Under the pieces are notes generated by a model. The model was not told where the DNA came from and made no database searches. It saw only the letters and a list, made by a program, of their open reading frames with translations. The position numbers and the translations under genes are program-made. From Pelomonas saccharophila_A (GTDB lineage: Bacteria > Pseudomonadota > Gammaproteobacteria > Burkholderiales > Burkholderiaceae_C): a stretch of 64,000 nucleotides of DNA. Shown one piece after another: positions 7,706 through 16,179 of this stretch (the first letter of the stretch is position 1; every line of letters starts with the position of its first letter). The stretch is taken from NCBI RefSeq assembly GCF_031458095.1, contig NZ_JAVDXU010000001.1, forward strand, positions 558,001 through 622,000. Direction: 5' to 3'.

Positions 7706-7740
7706 TTGCCCGCTTTATGATGTGCTGTATAAATACACAG
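7706..7740 (+). promoter_or_regulatory. Promoter with LexA (SOS) box
   Basis: CTGTATAAATACACAG at 7725-7740 fits the LexA consensus CTGT-N8-ACAG perfectly and is AT-rich in the spacer like strong boxes. It overlaps a TATAAA -10 (7728-7733) with TTGCCC as a possible -35 (7706-7711, 16-bp spacing). The first gene starts at 7835. Confidence 0.7.
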
Positions 7741-7834
7741 TATTCAGCGAAGCGCCCGACATCGCTTCATCCCACCCACGCAGCCAGCACGCTGGCGCCT
7801 GGTCAGCCCGGTGGCCCAGTCCAAGGAGAAGCAC

Positions 7835-8452
7835 ATGAGCAAGCCGCTCTACATCGCCTACTTCGCCATCAACCCCTATGGCGAGGACGTGCCGACCCAA
7901 GCCATGGATGCGGCCAGGAAGGCGCTTGAAGACAAACTGGGAGGTGCCTGGCAGGTCCTTGCCGCCAAGGCCGCCTTCGAGGAAGCCGGCGGGCTGCCGG
8001 CGTACTGGGCTGGCAGCGAGCTGCCAAGCATCGTGCGCTGGACCAGAGCAGCCCAGGCAGCACTGAACGCCGCATTCAAGGCAGAACCCCCGCGCCAGGC
8101 CACGATCGAGGATCTCGAGCAACTAGACGAGGCCTGTATCGACGTCATATCGGCAGCCCACTACGCGTACACACCCGAGGAATGGCTTGTCGTGTTCACC
8201 GCCCACTTCGGCATGAGTGACCACTGCGAATCGCACGAACAGGCTCTGGAAGCCGCGCGCCATTGGCTCACGGTCGCGACCGGCGCATGCCCGATCTCCG
8301 CGGCCGACCAGCAGATCCGCAACGTCTACCGAGCCCGCAGCCGGGCTCTTGAGTCGAGCCGAACCGCCGGTGGCAATCGGCAAAGGCCAGCGACCGAGCT
8401 GCATCGCCTCGTGCTCCAAACGAACGCTCAGGGAGCCCGGCCATGCAATTGA
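7835..8452 (+). CDS. Unknown protein with one copy of a ~75-residue module
   Basis: A 205-residue protein of no recognised family, first gene after the LexA-box promoter; AAGGAG lies 7 nt before the ATG. Residues about 4-80 (YIAYFAINPYGEDVPTQAMD and following) match two segments of the protein encoded at 9059-10057: all share an aromatic start, an A-R-x-[AI]-L-x-x-[KH]-[FL]-G segment, then [VL]-x-A-[KH]-x-A and a late R-W or A-W. The second half contains EWLVVFTAHFG. It overlaps the next gene by 10 bp. DNA-damage-inducible expression is inferred. Confidence 0.6.
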   Translation: MSKPLYIAYFAINPYGEDVPTQAMDAARKALEDKLGGAWQVLAAKAAFEEAGGLPAYWAGSELPSIVRWTRAAQAALNAAFKAEPPRQATIEDLEQLDEACIDVISAAHYAYTPEEWLVVFTAHFGMSDHCESHEQALEAARHWLTVATGACPISAADQQIRNVYRARSRALESSRTAGGNRQRPATELHRLVLQTNAQGARPCN

Positions 8453-8715
8453 AACTGACCGACCCCGACAGCATCATTGCCTGGTGGCAGGTGTTCCCGG
8501 AAAGGCACGACAGTTTCCTGACCTACAAGATCAACGCCAGCCCTGAATTCGCGCCAGCCATCAGCGAGGCCCGCCGTCGCATCGCCGCTGACCCAGTGCT
8601 TGCCGGCCTGCTCAGACAGGTGGAACAGCGCACCCGACAGCATGAAGCCCAGCAGGCCGCGTTCAGAGAGACGCCCAGCGCCAATGAGTTTCTGCATCGG
8701 GAACTCGCGGCCTAG
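8443..8715 (+). CDS. Hypothetical protein, 90 aa
   Basis: A small charged helical protein (MQLKLTDPDSIIAWWQVFPE) of no recognised family. It overlaps the previous stop by 10 bp and lies in the same LexA-controlled set, so coupled expression is likely. The segment EFAPAISEARRRIAADPVLA resembles the start of the helix-rich module in its neighbours, but only weakly. Confidence 0.5.
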   Translation: MQLKLTDPDSIIAWWQVFPERHDSFLTYKINASPEFAPAISEARRRIAADPVLAGLLRQVEQRTRQHEAQQAAFRETPSANEFLHRELAA

Positions 8716-8744
8716 ACTTCCAACCAACACAGCGAGGTACCGAC

Positions 8745-10057
8745 ATGGATTCGCAGGCTTCATGGCGTCAGGACTGGGAGATTGACGAGAAGGTCGACAG
8801 CGTCGATGTGCCAATTGCATGGCACCGATCCGGCCTGGGCTTCGAAATCGAGTACGACGACATTGCGTGGGTTCACGGCGTCGCCTACGTGTCCAGGAGC
8901 CGCGAGAAGGAGCTCCTCCTGGAGATGGGCGAAGCGGCCTTCGCTGAGTCTCCACCGAACTGGATCGCCAGCTCAGCCAGCTGTGGCGCGAGCTGGGGTA
9001 CACCGACTTCTCGTCGTGCAGGAGTGATCCCCATGCGCCATGGCGTGCCGACTGGGCCATGAACGTCGACGAAGGTGCCCGGGCGCAGGCGGTGCACTCG
9101 TCAGGCCTGGGCCTGACCATCCACCCCGACGTCGACATGGGCTCTGTACCCGTGTGGGAAGCTGTTGAATCGCCACACTACGCCGTCGAGTGCGCTCGCC
9201 TGAAGCGCGAGATGGGCGAAGACAAATACGCGGAGTTCCTTGCGAATCGCCGTCATGAAGCTCTAGAGCTCTGGTACGGCCTCGGGCATGGCAATGGCAA
9301 CGCCTTGCGGCCGACCTCCTCTTCCGTCGCAGCTTCGCACTGCCCTGCGGACCGACAGACGCCGTACGCCCTTTGGTTTGAGGCCAGCCCTTTCAGCGCG
9401 GACACAGAGCCAGCGGCTCGAGAGGTCGCACGCAAGATCCTGGACCGCCACTTTGGCGCAGCCAATGTGGTCGCGGCTCATCAAGCCGCGCTGGCCACCG
9501 GCAAGCGATATGTCTGCGAGTCAGGCGCGATGCCTGAAGCAGTGCGTGCCTGGCTTGCCGCGATCGGCGAAGCGTACTGGGCCGCCTGGGAGGCGGCGGG
9601 ACTGCCAGCCTTGACGGCTGAGTTGTCCCGCGACAACCCACAACTCGATTGCAGCTGCGTGATGGTCGGACCCAACGGCACTCCGGAAGCCGAGCAAAAG
9701 CCGTTTGGGCTCCACAGGCGGATCTTTGACGTCTGGATCGAATCGAGCGCCTTCGAGCCGGACGATGAGTCTTCGATTGCCGACTATGCGCGCGAGGCGC
9801 TCTGCACGAAGTTTGGCAACCAGGAGGCCGTCATCGAGGCCAAAGCCGCATGCCAGGCTGCTGGCGGCATTCACGCAGCGGAGCCGCAGCCCGATGCGGT
9901 TGTCGCGTGGCGAGCGGCCGCGCGCGAGGCCTTGGCTGAAGCGATCGACCTCGTCACGCATTTCGACGACGAGCTGGCTGGGCGTATCCGCACTCACGCC
10001 AACTTCGAACGCTGCTTCATCGAAGTGGGGAGTCCGCGCCTGATGTCGTCGGTCTGA
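8745..10057 (+). pseudogene. Unknown protein with two module copies, broken by a frameshift
   Basis: This reads as one gene of about 437 codons split by a -1 shift near 8948-8951. The 5' part (from MDSQASWRQDWEIDEK) runs to about GEAAFAES; the coding then continues in another frame (STELDRQLSQLWRELGYTD …) straight into the 332-residue frame that could restart at ATG 9059. In that C-terminal frame, residues about 104-180 and 223-298 are two copies of the module also present at 7835-8452. The frame that takes over has a TGA just upstream, so a base loss or a sequencing error explains it better than recoding; no slippery heptamer is visible. The C-terminal part might still be translated from 9059. 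Confidence 0.6.
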
Positions 10058-10146
10058 CCGCACTCGCTGGCGCCGAGCCGTAAGCGGCCAGCGAAGTCGT
10101 GTTGATCCGCTGAGCTGTGCCTAGGATGCTCGTATCCATCAACGAC

Positions 10147-10171
10147 TGAACTGCCCCCCAGAAGTTGGACA
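10147..10171. repeat. Possible IS3-family end remnant
   Basis: The sequence TGCCCCCCAGAAGTTGGACA resembles terminal inverted repeats of IS3-family elements. No matching transposase or second end is visible. Confidence 0.3.
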
Positions 10172-10283
10172 GCCTGTGTCTGTGCCTAAGCGTTGATCTG
10201 CAACGGGGTTGAGCAAAATATTGAGGCTCGGCTTTGCAGCGGTTGCTGACCGTACCCGCCGGCGTCCGTACGGCAGCAATGTG

Positions 10284-11865
10284 CTGATTCTGTTGAAGAA
10301 CTCGCTCGGGCCGCGGCATCAATGCAGTGTCCAAGCCGCCCGCAGTTCGAGAGCGCGGGTGGTTGCGTTCGAGGTGGCCTTGCCCGGCCCTTCAGGCCGG
10401 AACCAGTTCTGGGCTGCTCAATCGCTTTGCCATTCGCCGCAAGTTCTGAACCGTCGCCGCCAGCAAGAATTCGTCGCGTGCGCCGGTGAGCCCTCGTAGC
10501 CGCAGACGGTCGAGCTTGAGGATTCGCTTGAGGTGTGCGAACAGCATCTCGACCTTCTTGCGCTCCCTCCTGGATTGCCGGTACTCGGGCGTGTCCGCTA
10601 GTTGGCGGGCGACGTCGCGGGCATCTTCATGGACGCTGCGCGCGATCTTGCGCATCGGCGTATTTGGGCAGCATTGCTGCTTACGAGAGCATTGTGCGCA
10701 GTCGTGGTGACTGGCCCTGTAGATCACGGTGTCCGCCCTGGTCACCCTGTCACGCTCCACCGTGAAGGTGCGCCGGTCGCAGCGAAGTGCATGGCCCTCA
10801 GGGCAGCGGTACTCGTTGCTCTGAGCGATCCACTGGAACTCCGAGCTTGATAGCGTCCCGTCCTTGCGACCGGTCTTGTCCCACACGGGCACGTGCGGCT
10901 TGATGCCTTTGTCCTTGACCATCCAGCTGAGCATCGGTGCGATGCCATAGGCCATGTCCCCCACCAGCCGACCGGGCTTGAGGCCGAAGCGGCGTTCGAC
11001 GCGATCGACCATGGTCTTCGTCGCCTCCACTTCGCGAGGTCGAAGCGCAGGCGTAGCCTCTACGTCCACGATGACGCCGGCCTCCAAGTCGATGAGGTAG
11101 TTGGTCGAGTACGCGAAGAATGCTGGACCGCCAGAAGCAGCCGTCCACTGCGCAGCCGGGTCTGTCAGCGAGACCTTCTTGGGTGGTGACGAGGGCGGTT
11201 GTTCATCGTCGCCGGCCGGGTTCTCCAGTTGCAACGCCTCGATGTACTCACGCACAGCGCGCGTTGAAGTGCCGTCGTCGCGCCACTTCCTTGCCTCGGC
11301 TCCAGGCACGCCACGCGCGCGATTGGCATCGGCCTTGATCACGCTGGCATCCACAGCAAATCCCTCGCCACGTACCAGCCCCTCGTGCATGCAGCGGCGC
11401 AGAACGCTCTCGAAGACCAGGCGGAAGGCGTCGCTCTGACGGAAGCGCCCGTGTCGGTTCTTCGAGAAGGTCGAATGATCTGGAACTGGATCTTCGAGAT
11501 CCAGCCGACAGAACCAACGGTAGGCCAGGTTCAGATGCACTTCCTCGCACAACTGGCGTTCGGATCGAGTGCCGAAGCAGTAGCCGATGACCAGCATCCG
11601 GATCATCAACTCCGGGTCAATCGAGGGGCGGCCGGTGTGGCTGTAGAACGGGGCAAGTTGTTGGCGCAGGTCGCCGAGATCGAAGTAGCGGTCGATGCCC
11701 CGAAGGAGATGGCCTTGGGGTATGTGGTCGTCGAGGTTGAAGCTGTAGAAGAGTCTGTCTTGCGTGCCGCCGCTCTGACCCATCATCTGCTCGCCCTCCG
11801 CTGCCACGATGCAGGAACTTAGGTCAGCAGGCGCAGATTGCCATCGGGTTTTTCAACAGAATCTG
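10284..11865 (-). mobile_element. IS1182-family insertion sequence
   Basis: About 1.58 kb. Terminal inverted repeats GATTCTGTTGAAGAACTCG (10286-10304) and its partner CGGGTTTTTCAACAGAATC (11845-11863) match at 17 of 19 positions and bracket a single transposase gene. I could not identify a target-site duplication. Confidence 0.8.
10392..11786 (-). CDS. IS1182-family transposase
   Basis: A 464-residue DDE transposase. It has the family N-terminus MMGQ…LFYSFNLDDHIP, the DUF772 region (GRPSIDPELMIRMLVIGYCF), LEDPVPDHSTFSKNR, VDASVIKADANR (catalytic aspartate region), the zinc-ribbon-like CAQCSRKQQCCP, and the RRERKKVEMLFAHLKRIL block with the catalytic glutamate. The start MMGQ at 11786 is preferred to an upstream GTG at 11807. 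It appears full length and the element may be mobile. Confidence 0.9.
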   Translation of the reverse strand: MMGQSGGTQDRLFYSFNLDDHIPQGHLLRGIDRYFDLGDLRQQLAPFYSHTGRPSIDPELMIRMLVIGYCFGTRSERQLCEEVHLNLAYRWFCRLDLEDPVPDHSTFSKNRHGRFRQSDAFRLVFESVLRRCMHEGLVRGEGFAVDASVIKADANRARGVPGAEARKWRDDGTSTRAVREYIEALQLENPAGDDEQPPSSPPKKVSLTDPAAQWTAASGGPAFFAYSTNYLIDLEAGVIVDVEATPALRPREVEATKTMVDRVERRFGLKPGRLVGDMAYGIAPMLSWMVKDKGIKPHVPVWDKTGRKDGTLSSSEFQWIAQSNEYRCPEGHALRCDRRTFTVERDRVTRADTVIYRASHHDCAQCSRKQQCCPNTPMRKIARSVHEDARDVARQLADTPEYRQSRRERKKVEMLFAHLKRILKLDRLRLRGLTGARDEFLLAATVQNLRRMAKRLSSPELVPA

Positions 11866-12112
11866 CCCATAGCAGACCTCGGTCGAACTACGGGTCAAGG
11901 CTGGTTCCGGTCGCTCGCAGCGGGCCTGCTCAGTTACCGCTTTGCAACCCTGAGCCGCCGGTCGACCATCGTCGCCATCTGTCCCGAAAGCAGCCGTTCA
12001 ACGTTCGAGTTAACCGACCCGCGGACGCGAGCCCCGTCCAGTTGAACGAGGGGCTAATCCGCCGTCCAGGTGCAGGGTGAAACGATAGCCTTGATCGCTT
12101 CCAATTTAAGGA

Positions 12113-13600
12113 TTAGGCGCGGCCTTGTACGAGCTTCAGTGCTCCGCGATACAGAAACGGTATCCAGTATGAGGTCATACCTTTGCGATCACGCTTTTCA
12201 AAGAAGCCGACCGATACGAGGCGCTCAGCTAATGTTGTGGCCTTTTCCGGCGAAACCTGCCAGATAGCCTGCAGCGAGGTCAGGCCATGTTCGGATTTCT
12301 GACCCTCAAGTCGATCCATATACAACTTAAGGTCCGGATACTCGGCCACCATAGTCTGTGCGTATCGAACTCTAGATACTTCCTTCAGGGCTTCCTTGAA
12401 AACGGCTCGGTCAAATAGTTGAGTGTCTGGCGGTTCAGGTTCGCCGCGCTCAAGTCGCTTAATCTGCAAATCTTTGATCGACTCAAACAGGTGAATCAAT
12501 TCACGAGGAGCGCTTACCCCAAGCCCATCCTTAACTCGCGTTACCATCCATTCAAAAGTGTCAGGATTCTTTCCGGTGTCTACCTTGTCGGGAAGGATGG
12601 CTCTGAGCAACTTCACCTGCTCCTCGAAATCGGTCTTAACTTCATGCGCTTGCAAGCCCAGCATACCCAGCAACTCGGGGCTATTGAGAAGTCGCAGCGC
12701 AATCAGATTCAGCAATCCTTGTTCGGTCCAGGCGATGCTGGTCGTACGGGTAATATGACTGGCCTCGGCAAAGCCGCCTTCGGAAATCCTGCGCCATATG
12801 TCATCACGAACAAAAATCTTGAGAACAATATTATCAAGCGAGCGCAAGTCGTTATACGTTCTAAACAGTGCGCGAAGGGCGTTCCGCTCTAAGTCAGGCG
12901 AATCTATGAAGGCAACGTCAAGCCGATCAAACAGAATCCAAAGCTTTGTTCCGATACGTTCGAAAGCTTTGTCTGCAGTTTCCAACAATGCGTCAACCGG
13001 AACGTCGTCAAGCCCCTGTTGCTGCGACGTATCCCTGAACTCGGTTTTGCGGGTAGCAGTGGGTAGTCCTGTGGCTGGATCAATAGACAGTCCATACTCA
13101 ACGGCTGCCACGTCGCGCGTCAGAAGTCCCTTGAAGTAGCTTTGTGCCGATCGGAATGCTGAAGCAAGGCTCGCATCCGGAATGAGTAGCTTTGCCTTCT
13201 GAAGTGCGGAGATCAATGCATTGGCTTGATCATTCCGTACTGCGCGATCTTGAAGAGCTTTTGCGGCAAGAACTAGACAATAAAGCTTCCAAAGGAAGAT
13301 GAACGAACTTTCTGAAGGCGGGGGCGAGGATACTAAGCCCTTAAAAACCGTTGCACCCTTTACGTTCTCGGCCGATGCAAGAATGACGCCGTTCCGCTCT
13401 AAGTCGTCGGCCTGCATATTCAGGAGGCCGTACAGGGCGCTCTTGCCAGTTCCCTTAGGACCATAAACAACATCTTTCCGACCTGTAAGCATGTCGGACC
13501 ACTGGCTGGTCTCAACGAAATAGCGGGCCAGTTCAGAAAGTTCATCCTCTGCCACGCGTTGGCCGAGATTGAGGCTTTTCAAGACGGAAAGCTTCGTCAT
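12113..13600 (-). CDS. P-loop ATPase, Sll1717-like
   Basis: A 495-residue ATPase. Walker A is VVYGPKGTGKSALY (about residues 46-59) and Walker B is LWILFDRLDV (about residues 220-229), followed by helical C-terminal segments ending in a winged-helix-like part (LAERLVSVGFFEKRDRKGM). It resembles the P-loop ATPase family typified by cyanobacterial Sll1717; molecular function is unknown and a phage-defence role is only a guess from its island setting. The start ATG at 13600 is chosen; a GTG ten codons upstream is possible. Base composition is clearly lower in GC than its surroundings, a sign of recent transfer. It stands alone, between the IS1182 element and the integron integrase remnant. Confidence 0.65.
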   Translation of the reverse strand: MTKLSVLKSLNLGQRVAEDELSELARYFVETSQWSDMLTGRKDVVYGPKGTGKSALYGLLNMQADDLERNGVILASAENVKGATVFKGLVSSPPPSESSFIFLWKLYCLVLAAKALQDRAVRNDQANALISALQKAKLLIPDASLASAFRSAQSYFKGLLTRDVAAVEYGLSIDPATGLPTATRKTEFRDTSQQQGLDDVPVDALLETADKAFERIGTKLWILFDRLDVAFIDSPDLERNALRALFRTYNDLRSLDNIVLKIFVRDDIWRRISEGGFAEASHITRTTSIAWTEQGLLNLIALRLLNSPELLGMLGLQAHEVKTDFEEQVKLLRAILPDKVDTGKNPDTFEWMVTRVKDGLGVSAPRELIHLFESIKDLQIKRLERGEPEPPDTQLFDRAVFKEALKEVSRVRYAQTMVAEYPDLKLYMDRLEGQKSEHGLTSLQAIWQVSPEKATTLAERLVSVGFFEKRDRKGMTSYWIPFLYRGALKLVQGRA

Positions 13601-13921
13601 AGATGGGACGGGCGGGTCGCAAAGAACCACATCATAGTCCAGAGAGGGCGCTGCCGGGGGGCTGCCGGGGGACTGCCGGTAGCGCGCCGGGGGTTCGCCG
13701 GGGCGCGCCGGCCATTCTCATAACACGCCGCGTCGCTGCTGTTCGGCTGCCGCAGTTGTGGCGACGGTCGATGAGGCCACCAAGCGGCTGTGTGGGGCTT
13801 GTATGCGCCCTCAAGACATTCGAGGCCTTTACGAATAGGACGTCTGCCAAAACTGGTGCTTCCTGCGGTCAACGTTGAAGCTGAGCCGCGAGCGGCGGCC
13901 TGCCGACATGAGTCGGCTTGA
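13601..13921. other. Gene-free stretch with short GC repeats
   Basis: No gene seen. The part near the ATPase start (13650-13715) is built of imperfect ~11-bp units of the form CTGCCGGGGG and GCGCCGGGG. No integron recombination site could be identified with confidence. Confidence 0.4.
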
Positions 13922-14113
13922 GCCGCTTCCGGCAGCGACATCCGGACAGTGCACGAACTTCTGGGGCGTGCAGATGTGGCCATCACCATGATCTACACCC
14001 ACGTACTACGCTTGGGTGGAGGTGCGGTACGCTGTCCGCTCAATGCGCTGTACGCGTCCTGCAAAGTCATCTTGAACCGGCTGTCGCCTGCGACAAGGAT
14101 CCTGTCCACGTAA
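13922..14113 (+). pseudogene. 3' remnant of an integron-type tyrosine recombinase
   Basis: A 63-codon open frame without a start: DIRTVHELLGRADVAITMIY, then THVLRLGGGAVRCPLNAL. These are the HxLxH-type HELLG box and the catalytic tyrosine region (IYTHVL) of tyrosine recombinases; the continuation GGGAVR-PL matches integron integrases (IntI) more closely than XerC/D. Everything 5' of this, including the upstream catalytic Arg/Lys residues, is gone. Confidence 0.7.
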
Positions 14114-14126
14114 CGTAGGTGGACGC

Positions 14127-14420
14127 ATGACAAGCGACAAAATGACACGGCGGCGATACAGCGAGTCGAAGAAGGCGCAGGTGCTGGCCGAATGCAGCGA
14201 GCCCGGCGCGTCAGTGGCCAAGGTGGCGATGGCCCACGGCATCAATGCCAACGTCGTTCACCGCTGGAGGCAGCTGTGTCAGGGCCAGGTTCCTAACGGA
14301 CTCGCCCAGACAACCGAGTTCATCGCGCTCTCGCTTCCCGCGCTGACGGAGCCCGCCGCGGTGGTGCCTGATGTCCGAGTCGAACTCAAACGCGGGCCGG
14401 TCTCGATCACGGTCACCTGG
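14127..14420 (+). pseudogene. IS66-family TnpA remnant
   Basis: The frame MTRRRYSESKKAQVLAECSE plus the helix-turn-helix segment VAKVAMAHGINANVVHRWR is the IS66-family accessory protein TnpA (IS3/IS911-like HTH). It runs correctly to ITVTW, then the frame crosses into an inverted segment, so the true C-terminus (LREMLR) is now on the other strand. IS66 tnpC is absent. Confidence 0.7.
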
Positions 14421-14524
14421 CCGATCAGCGCGGCCTCGGTGCCGGCCCGCATGTCCAGCGGCTCGACCGCCAGCCACACCGCATCCACCCGGATCAACGC
14501 AGCATCTCGCGCAGCCAGGTGACC
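14411..14524 (-). mobile_element. Inverted segment of IS66 (tnpA end plus tnpB start)
   Basis: Read on the minus strand this segment gives VTWLREMLR-stop followed by a TTG-started MIRVDAVWLAVEPLDMRAGT, the end of TnpA and the beginning of TnpB. The segment is bounded by an exact inverted repeat, GGTCACCTGG at 14411-14420 and CCAGGTGACC at 14515-14524. The rest of tnpB is missing. Confidence 0.7.
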
Positions 14525-14567
14525 CTAGGAGAAAGCGCACGAAGGTCGCACCGCGCGGAGAATGAAA

Positions 14568-15036
14568 CTAGCGCGCCACCCAGTAGGTGCGCACGTTGGT
14601 GAACTCGCGGATACCAGCGGCGGCGAGTTCGTGGCCATAGCCCGACTTCTTCGTGCCACCGAATGGCAGCCGCGCGTCGGGCGTCGTGACTGTGTTGACG
14701 ACGACTGCTCCGGTCGTGAGCGCCTTGGTGAGTTCAGCCCCACGAGCCGGCGACCGAGTCCAGATGCTCACGGAGAGCCCGAACGGAGTGGCATTGGCCA
14801 GGGCAGTGCACCCGGCTACATCAGGAGCAACAGAGATTCCTGCAGCAGGGCCGAATGTCTCCTCATCGAAGACAGCCATGCCAGGACCCGCGTCGGCCAG
14901 CGACGTCGGTGCGTAGAAGCTGCCTTGGCCTCCGAGTGCGTGCCCGCCAACAACTAGCCTCGTACCCTCGACGACGGACGCATCCACATGACGCTGAAGC
15001 TTATCGCGCAGGTCCTCACGGGCAGGACGCCGGTTC
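14568..15036 (-). pseudogene. Aldehyde dehydrogenase C-terminal fragment
   Basis: About 155 codons of the C-terminal part of an NAD(P)-dependent aldehyde dehydrogenase of the succinate-semialdehyde type. Visible family motifs are EETFGPAAGI, LSVSIWTRSPARGAEL, LPFGGTKKSGYGHELAAAGI and REFTN-RTYWV at the end. The catalytic cysteine and the nucleotide-binding domain are absent, and upstream the frame meets a stop near 15037, so it cannot be functional. Confidence 0.8.
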
Positions 15037-15095
15037 TACTAGCTCCAGGGCAGACTAAGCTCAAGGCAGACTAGTTGTACGGTTCGGGCGACGAG

Positions 15096-15305
15096 TATCG
15101 ACGTAGCGAACATCTTCTTCGCCATCACCTTGCGCATCGACTCACCCTTGAGCGTGATGCGGTGCGCCTTGTGCACGATGCGGTCGAGCACCGCGTCGGC
15201 CACGGTCGGGTCCGGGAGGAAGGCGTGCCACTTCTCGGTCGGGTACTGGCTCGTGATGAGCAGCGACCCGGTGCGCTGGCGCCGGTCCACCAGTTCCAGA
15301 AGAAA
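15096..15305 (-). pseudogene. IS21-family istB fragment
   Basis: About 70 codons matching the C-terminal part of the IS21 helper ATPase IstB: LLITSQYPTEKWHAFLPDPT, then VADAVLDRIVHKAHRITLKG and ESMRK. The Walker A half and istA are missing. It abuts the aldehyde dehydrogenase fragment and probably marks the deletion that truncated it. Confidence 0.7.
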
Positions 15306-15410
15306 CTGTCCCGCGAGCGTGACCTCGTGCGGCAGGGTCCAGATGGGCTGATCCGACCCTGCAAATGGGACGGCTACGAAGCCGGGCGTCACGTCCCGAC
15401 CGGCAAGCCT

Positions 15411-16118
15411 GGAGAAGTCAGCCCAGTCGATTTGGCCGAGGTGCAGTACCCAGGGACGGCAAAGTTCTTCAGTTCACCCCTACGGACCTTGTTACGGGAC
15501 AGCACGGAGTCGATGGAGTGGGTCCTGAACCAGCTCCAGGGGCTGCCGCCAAAACTTCGCCGGTTGCTCTTCGAGCCGAAGGTGGCACGAGGAGTCGCGC
15601 CGAATCTGAAATCGTTCAACCTTGGCCTTGCTCAGCAACTGGCGAACGCGGGTGGATTCGATGCGTTGGTCGCTGCGGTGCTCCTGATGCGGCGCGCGGA
15701 ACTGATTCCGTCCGTAGAGCTGCGCAGGCTGGCCTGGATGGCTTACATGGCCACGCAGCAAAGCGTGAGGGCCATGCCGGCGTTGGCCAGGGTGGCGGAT
15801 GAACTTTTCGGAGCTATCGACATGATGTTTCCTAACTGGCTATATGTGCACCACGACAAAAGGACAAATGTGGTGGTCCATCCCGTATCGCTCGGGGCAA
15901 AGGCGAGCGAACAGGACCTCTACAAGCTTGAGTCATGGGATCGGCTCATGCGCACATGCCTGCAGCGGGATGCGGACTTTTTGAACCTCCACGTCGACAC
16001 CGGCAAGTACATGAAGGTGACTGAGCTTTTCTCGTTCACCAGTGAAGAGCGACTCAGGAACGGAGAGTCGGCCGTGCCGAGACCGGACGGTGTGCAGCCA
16101 GGGACGGCGTCCTCCTAA
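15411..16118 (+). CDS. Hypothetical protein, probably 5'-truncated
   Basis: An open frame of about 235 codons with credible protein composition (PPKLRRLLFEPKVARGVAPN; FDALVAAVLLMRRAELIPS; MFPNWLYVHHDKRTNVVVHP). No family recognised. The frame continues upstream, but there it is antisense to the istB fragment, so the original 5' end seems lost; the first internal ATG is at 15513. Whether it is expressed cannot be judged. Confidence 0.4.
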   Translation, partial: GEVSPVDLAEVQYPGTAKFFSSPLRTLLRDSTESMEWVLNQLQGLPPKLRRLLFEPKVARGVAPNLKSFNLGLAQQLANAGGFDALVAAVLLMRRAELIPSVELRRLAWMAYMATQQSVRAMPALARVADELFGAIDMMFPNWLYVHHDKRTNVVVHPVSLGAKASEQDLYKLESWDRLMRTCLQRDADFLNLHVDTGKYMKVTELFSFTSEERLRNGESAVPRPDGVQPGTASS

Positions 16119-16179
16119 GAGCGGCACATCCAATTCATATTCCGTGGGCCTTCGGCAGGCTACAAGTCCGCGGGCAGCT

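Noticed and set aside
11866..12112. Possible integron attC sites near the P-loop ATPase
   Set aside because: Short GTTRRRY/RYYYAAC-like words are present, but I could not build a convincing paired site by eye.
15075..15410. 5' extension of the hypothetical gene at 15411-16118
   Set aside because: This part is antisense to the istB fragment and has no independent protein-like character.
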